Origin: Petrosia ficiformis
Taxonomy: Eukaryota; Porifera; Demospongiae; Haplosclerida; Petrosiidae
Direction of reading: 5' to 3'
DNA length: 64,000 nucleotides
NCBI GenBank assembly: GCA_947044365.1
Contig: OX345637.1
Location: forward strand, 2,895,001-2,959,000
Part shown: piece after piece, positions 60,830 through 64,000 of the stretch
Layout of the letters: the number at the start of each line of letters is the position of its first letter
How positions within the stretch are numbered: the first letter of the stretch is position 1
The notes under the pieces: model-generated
What the model was told of the DNA's origin: nothing
Databases searched by the model: none
What the model saw: the letters and a program-made list of their open reading frames with translations, nothing else
Program-made: the position numbers and the translations under genes

Positions 60830-60949
60830 TCATTGCCTTCTGTCATTGAAGTGATTGCAGTGAAGGTTTCCTGCCACTTTGTCAATGGCTTCACTAGGAA
60901 CATCTTTGCAGTCTACATGAGCCAGAATATCACTTAATTCTGTTCTCTG
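60830..60949 (-). pseudogene. Minus-strand coding piece of the long-TIR element, copy 2
   Basis: 39 open codons: QRTELSDILAHVDCKDVPSE then AIDKVAGNLHCNHFNDRRQ. Homologous by eye to 57532-57792 (QRKELG..., AVNKVKKRLHVNYYSER). Bounded by stops, so truncated. Confidence 0.4.
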
Positions 60950-61233
60950 TTATACAGGAAACTTAGTCAATGTAGTACATAGGACATGTAGCTGTTCATT
61001 TTCTAAAAGCCATATTTAATGAATTCGTATACACATGGGTTCTAAAAATAGTAACAGACGGTCCGACAAATAGTTTGAGCAATTTAATTAAATATGTGGT
61101 CGTTTACCGGTCCTACTTTTACGCTTTGTGGTCAACGTCATTATGGGCTCCTGTTATAAATAATGCTAAAACTAATACAACTATTGTAACCAATAAAACC
61201 AATAACAACTAATTAGTACAGAAATAATGAGCT

Positions 61234-62064
61234 CCGTCGGGACGAGACCCTCACCTACATGTATGTAGTAAAGTAACATTTTTTCTAAATATAATATGCC
61301 AAAAATTATAATAATTATATATCATTACTCATTTGTATGATCATTTAATAATGAAAGTACTTCACATGGTTTACTTTGTGTACAAAACATATAAAGTAAT
61401 AAAATTGTACTAGCATGTTAGTTTGTATACTAATATATATAATTGTTATACAAACTAACATGTCAGTACTTATTACTTTATAACTGAAAAATTTTAGTAT
61501 TCTTTTCCTTGTCTATCCTATAAGTCTTACATTTTAGTCCTCTGTTTTTATCTTATAAAGGAAGGAAGATCCTCAATTGAAAATGAGTCCTATGAACCAT
61601 TCAACAGAGAGGTCCTCAAAACTGCTGAGCAAACAAACTTTGCAAGTCATGTGCACAGCACAGGAGTGGAGCTAGAAAGTAATTTTCATGGAGAATGCTT
61701 GGACCAGTGCTCGATGTTGTAGCAACCTCTGCTGCAATTTTGTTAGCTTTCATGTAGTGCTTTGGTAGTGATAGCCATGATACAGGAGTAGTATGTTTAA
61801 ATGTGTCCAGATGTCTCCAAGAGTCTTCTCAAGTCTGGAAAAAGTAACATTGAGGTATAAAAACTGTGATAACTTTATAACTGAAGACAAGGTTTTAGCA
61901 AAAGCCTCTTGTTATTTTTGATCATTGTATAATTTGAAGTCTGCCAGTAGCTTGTTGGAGCCACCAATGTTCGTAACTTACCCAAAACTTTGTGAACACA
62001 CACACATACACACACAAACAATATTATTACCATACCCTTCCACCTACACTTTGTGGTGAGGGTA
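61234..62064 (-). mobile_element. Longer copy of the GTCGGGACG-ended non-autonomous element
   Basis: Opposite orientation to 35146-36008. Ends CCGTCGGGACGAGACCCTCA and GGTGAGGGTA. Interior matches 35146-36008 in inverse, for example GAGAAGACTC and CAGATGTCTCCA segments near 61800-61850. The first unit keeps only a deletion derivative at the same place (18895-19161), so the insertion predates the duplication. Confidence 0.65.
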
Positions 62065-62214
62065 ATTAGTTGTGTAATCATGATGTAATGATAACTAATA
62101 CAGATCAATATAACTGATACAACTTATAGCTAATAACACCTAATTAGTACCAAATAATAATGATGATGTAATAATTATATACATGGAGAAGTACCATATT
62201 TTATTGTAAATTTA

Positions 62215-63658
62215 CACATAGGAAGTGACACACAACCACCAACAATGACATGTATTGAATGTCCTGGACCAACTTCACTACAATGTGATCAGCTTATACC
62301 ACTACAATGGTTCAGGTTACTCTTTACCAGTACAACATGGGATTACTTAGTTAACAAGACAAATGAATATGCTCAACATAAGCTGAACCAATACACAAAA
62401 ACACATTCACGATACAAAAAATGGAATCCTGTAACTACTAATGAGATGAAGGCATTTGTTGGAGTAATTCTAAATATGGTAATTATACAGTTACAAAATC
62501 TTCAAAACTACTGGAGTACAAACCCAACACGTAGCATACCTTTCTTAAGATCTGCCTTTTATAGAGATCACCGTACCTTTTCAAACCTTCTGGATGTTAC
62601 ATGAGGACGATAATATCTATACCAGAAAAATAGATAAAATTTAACCTTTCATTTGTATTCCACACAGAGAAGTAGCAGTAGATGAATCTGTATTAACTTT
62701 CAAGGGATGATTCAGTGGATTAAAGTTTATGTGCTTTCCGACAGCACAACTGGCTACATGCACAACTTACGATTTTATTTTGGGACACAGACTAGCCCAA
62801 TAGATGACACAGAATTATCACACATTGTGAAAGTAGTGGTCACTTTAGTTGAGCACTTGATAAATAAAGGTTATGACTGTTACACTGACTGATTCTACAC
62901 TAGTCCAGCACTAGGTGATAGGCTACAAAAATGTGGTCTTACTCTAACAGGAACTCTTATGAGTAATAGGTGTGGATTACCAGAGCAGTTCAAGTGAAAA
63001 TATAAGATGGATATAGGCTCAACAGAAAGTTACAGGTGTGTAGATATGATGGCTCTAGCTTGGAGGGATAAGTGAATCATCTATATGCTATCCACCAAAC
63101 ATAGTAATGACAGGAAAGATGTACCATCATGGTATGTTTATATATATTATGTACATTTGTTGTCAAATTTTATTAATTTAGAAGACCAACAGAACCCCCC
63201 CACCACCAAAAAGAAGCCAAATATTGTACAACAATATAATAGATGCATGCTTGGGGCATACAAGTTAGACAGATGATGTGCTACTATAGCTTCATACATA
63301 AATCTGTGAAATGGTGGAGAAAAGTGTTTTTTGAATCTTACAGTTGACAGTTGTCAAGTCGTACATTATCTATCAACACACATGTAATGAGATGAAACAA
63401 AAAACTGTTCACTTGGCATTCAGACGAGAACTAATACATCATCTCATCAAACCATTACTAACATCCAGACTTCAACGTCTGATTCCACATCCAATCTCAA
63501 AAGAACGACTGAAGTATCAAAACAATCATTATAGGGAGAAAAGACGAAAGAGAAAAGATAGTGTTGTGTATAGTGATAGAAGTGAAAATGGAATGCGTCA
63601 CTTTACCGTTTATATTAGTACAACTTGTACCGACAATCCATCACTTTGTACTGGGTAA
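62215..63658 (+). pseudogene. piggyBac-like transposase pseudogene (second unit)
   Basis: Counterpart of 19353-20871. N-terminal WDYLVNKTNEYA, EMKAFVGVILNMVIIQLQNL and NYWSTNPTRSIPF are followed by VDESVLTFKG (first Asp 62681-62683, here without the stop seen in the first unit), YTD*FYTSPALGDR and NRCGLPEQFK*. At the third catalytic site the sequence reads MLGAYKLDR, so the Asp codon has become TAC (63259-63261). Several stops and frameshifts show it is dead. The two copies complement each other in where they are broken, which fits decay after duplication. Confidence 0.88.
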
Positions 63659-63780
63659 TGGATCCAGCTGTATCATACTAAAAAGATATATATATATTAT
63701 ATATATATAAGAATGAATTATTATACATAGTTATATAGCTTTATAAGCAATGTAGATATAAAATTTTATACCTATAGTAG

Positions 63781-63826
<46 letters not shown>

Positions 63827-64000
63827 TATATATATAATTATATATATATATATATATATATAATGTTATAAATTACACGAAGTGACCAGCAAGAATATTA
63901 ATTTAACTAATATTACATAAACTAACTTGGTGGAATTCAAAGTTATAAGTAACATATAATTATATACTTTACATTTATTTGTATCTATGATTCTTACCTT
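63659..64000. other. TA microsatellite and 5' flank of the next gene copy
   Basis: A long TA run at 63783-63865 occupies the position where the Crypton-type element sits in the first unit. The final 130 bases match 23265-23394, the flank upstream of the kelch-kinase gene, so another gene copy is expected within a few hundred bases beyond the window. Confidence 0.6.

Larger units (their letters stand above)
60565..61153. mobile_element. Long-TIR element of unrecognised family, copy 2
   Basis: 589 bp, starting CAAGAGCCCATAATGACGTT and ending as the inverse of CAGGAGCCCATAATGACGTT. Arms of about 110-118 bases are more diverged than in copy 1 and end in the same inner word CTGTTACTATTTTTA. Perfect 7-bp duplications TTATAAA at 60558-60564 and 61154-61160; the empty site is in the first unit near 18806. 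Its outer ends share CAGGAGCSCATAAT with copy 1. Confidence 0.85.

Overview
The window looks like AT-rich genomic DNA from an invertebrate animal, most likely a demosponge (Amphimedon-like; this is inference, no species marker was tested). It has one clearly supported multi-exon host gene with GT-AG introns, the end of a sister gene, no operon-like packing, and a dense collection of eukaryotic DNA transposons (piggyBac, Tc1/mariner, a Crypton-type tyrosine recombinase, hAT-like, a CACTA-like element and several unnamed families) and minisatellites.

Layout. The window is two consecutive units of a large tandem duplication with an offset of about 33 kb at the start. Position 1 corresponds to 33138, and 23394 corresponds to 64000. 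Unit A holds the last part of a kinase gene (3-401), an intergenic region (402 to about 23400), and then the complete gene of unit B's kinase (23709-33532). Unit B intergenic DNA (33533-64000) repeats the unit A intergenic DNA block by block. The gene copies are therefore in head-to-tail array, and more copies probably lie on both sides.

The host gene encodes a predicted 761-residue protein: six kelch-type beta-propeller blades (exons 2-6), a long coiled coil (exon 7 and start of exon 8) and a C-terminal protein kinase of tyrosine-kinase-like (TKL) type (exon 8). The copy ending at 401 is almost identical over the part visible.

The intergenic units carry, in the same order: the gene's 3' flank; a 4.5-5.5 kb inverted-repeat (foldback-like) structure whose arms carry a minisatellite; a 44-bp minisatellite; a MITE with TACCGTATTTCCTCG ends; a very large 25-bp satellite; a Tc1/mariner relic; a 29-bp minisatellite; a small non-autonomous element; and a piggyBac pseudogene. 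Because both units are present, many insertions specific to one unit have their empty target site preserved in the other: a hAT-type MITE (37788-38085), two STPR-like elements (38139-38674, 45309-45963), a CACTA-like element (50633-56467), two long-TIR elements of an unrecognised family (57328-57909, 60565-61153), and in unit A a Crypton-type element (about 20925-23215).

The strongest candidate for something undescribed is the pair of long-TIR elements with 7-bp target duplications. Although their sequences differ, both keep matching short coding pieces at the same relative positions. No RNA genes, CRISPR arrays or prokaryotic features were seen. Exon boundaries are read by eye from splice signals, frame continuity and domain patterns; no transcript or database evidence was available.
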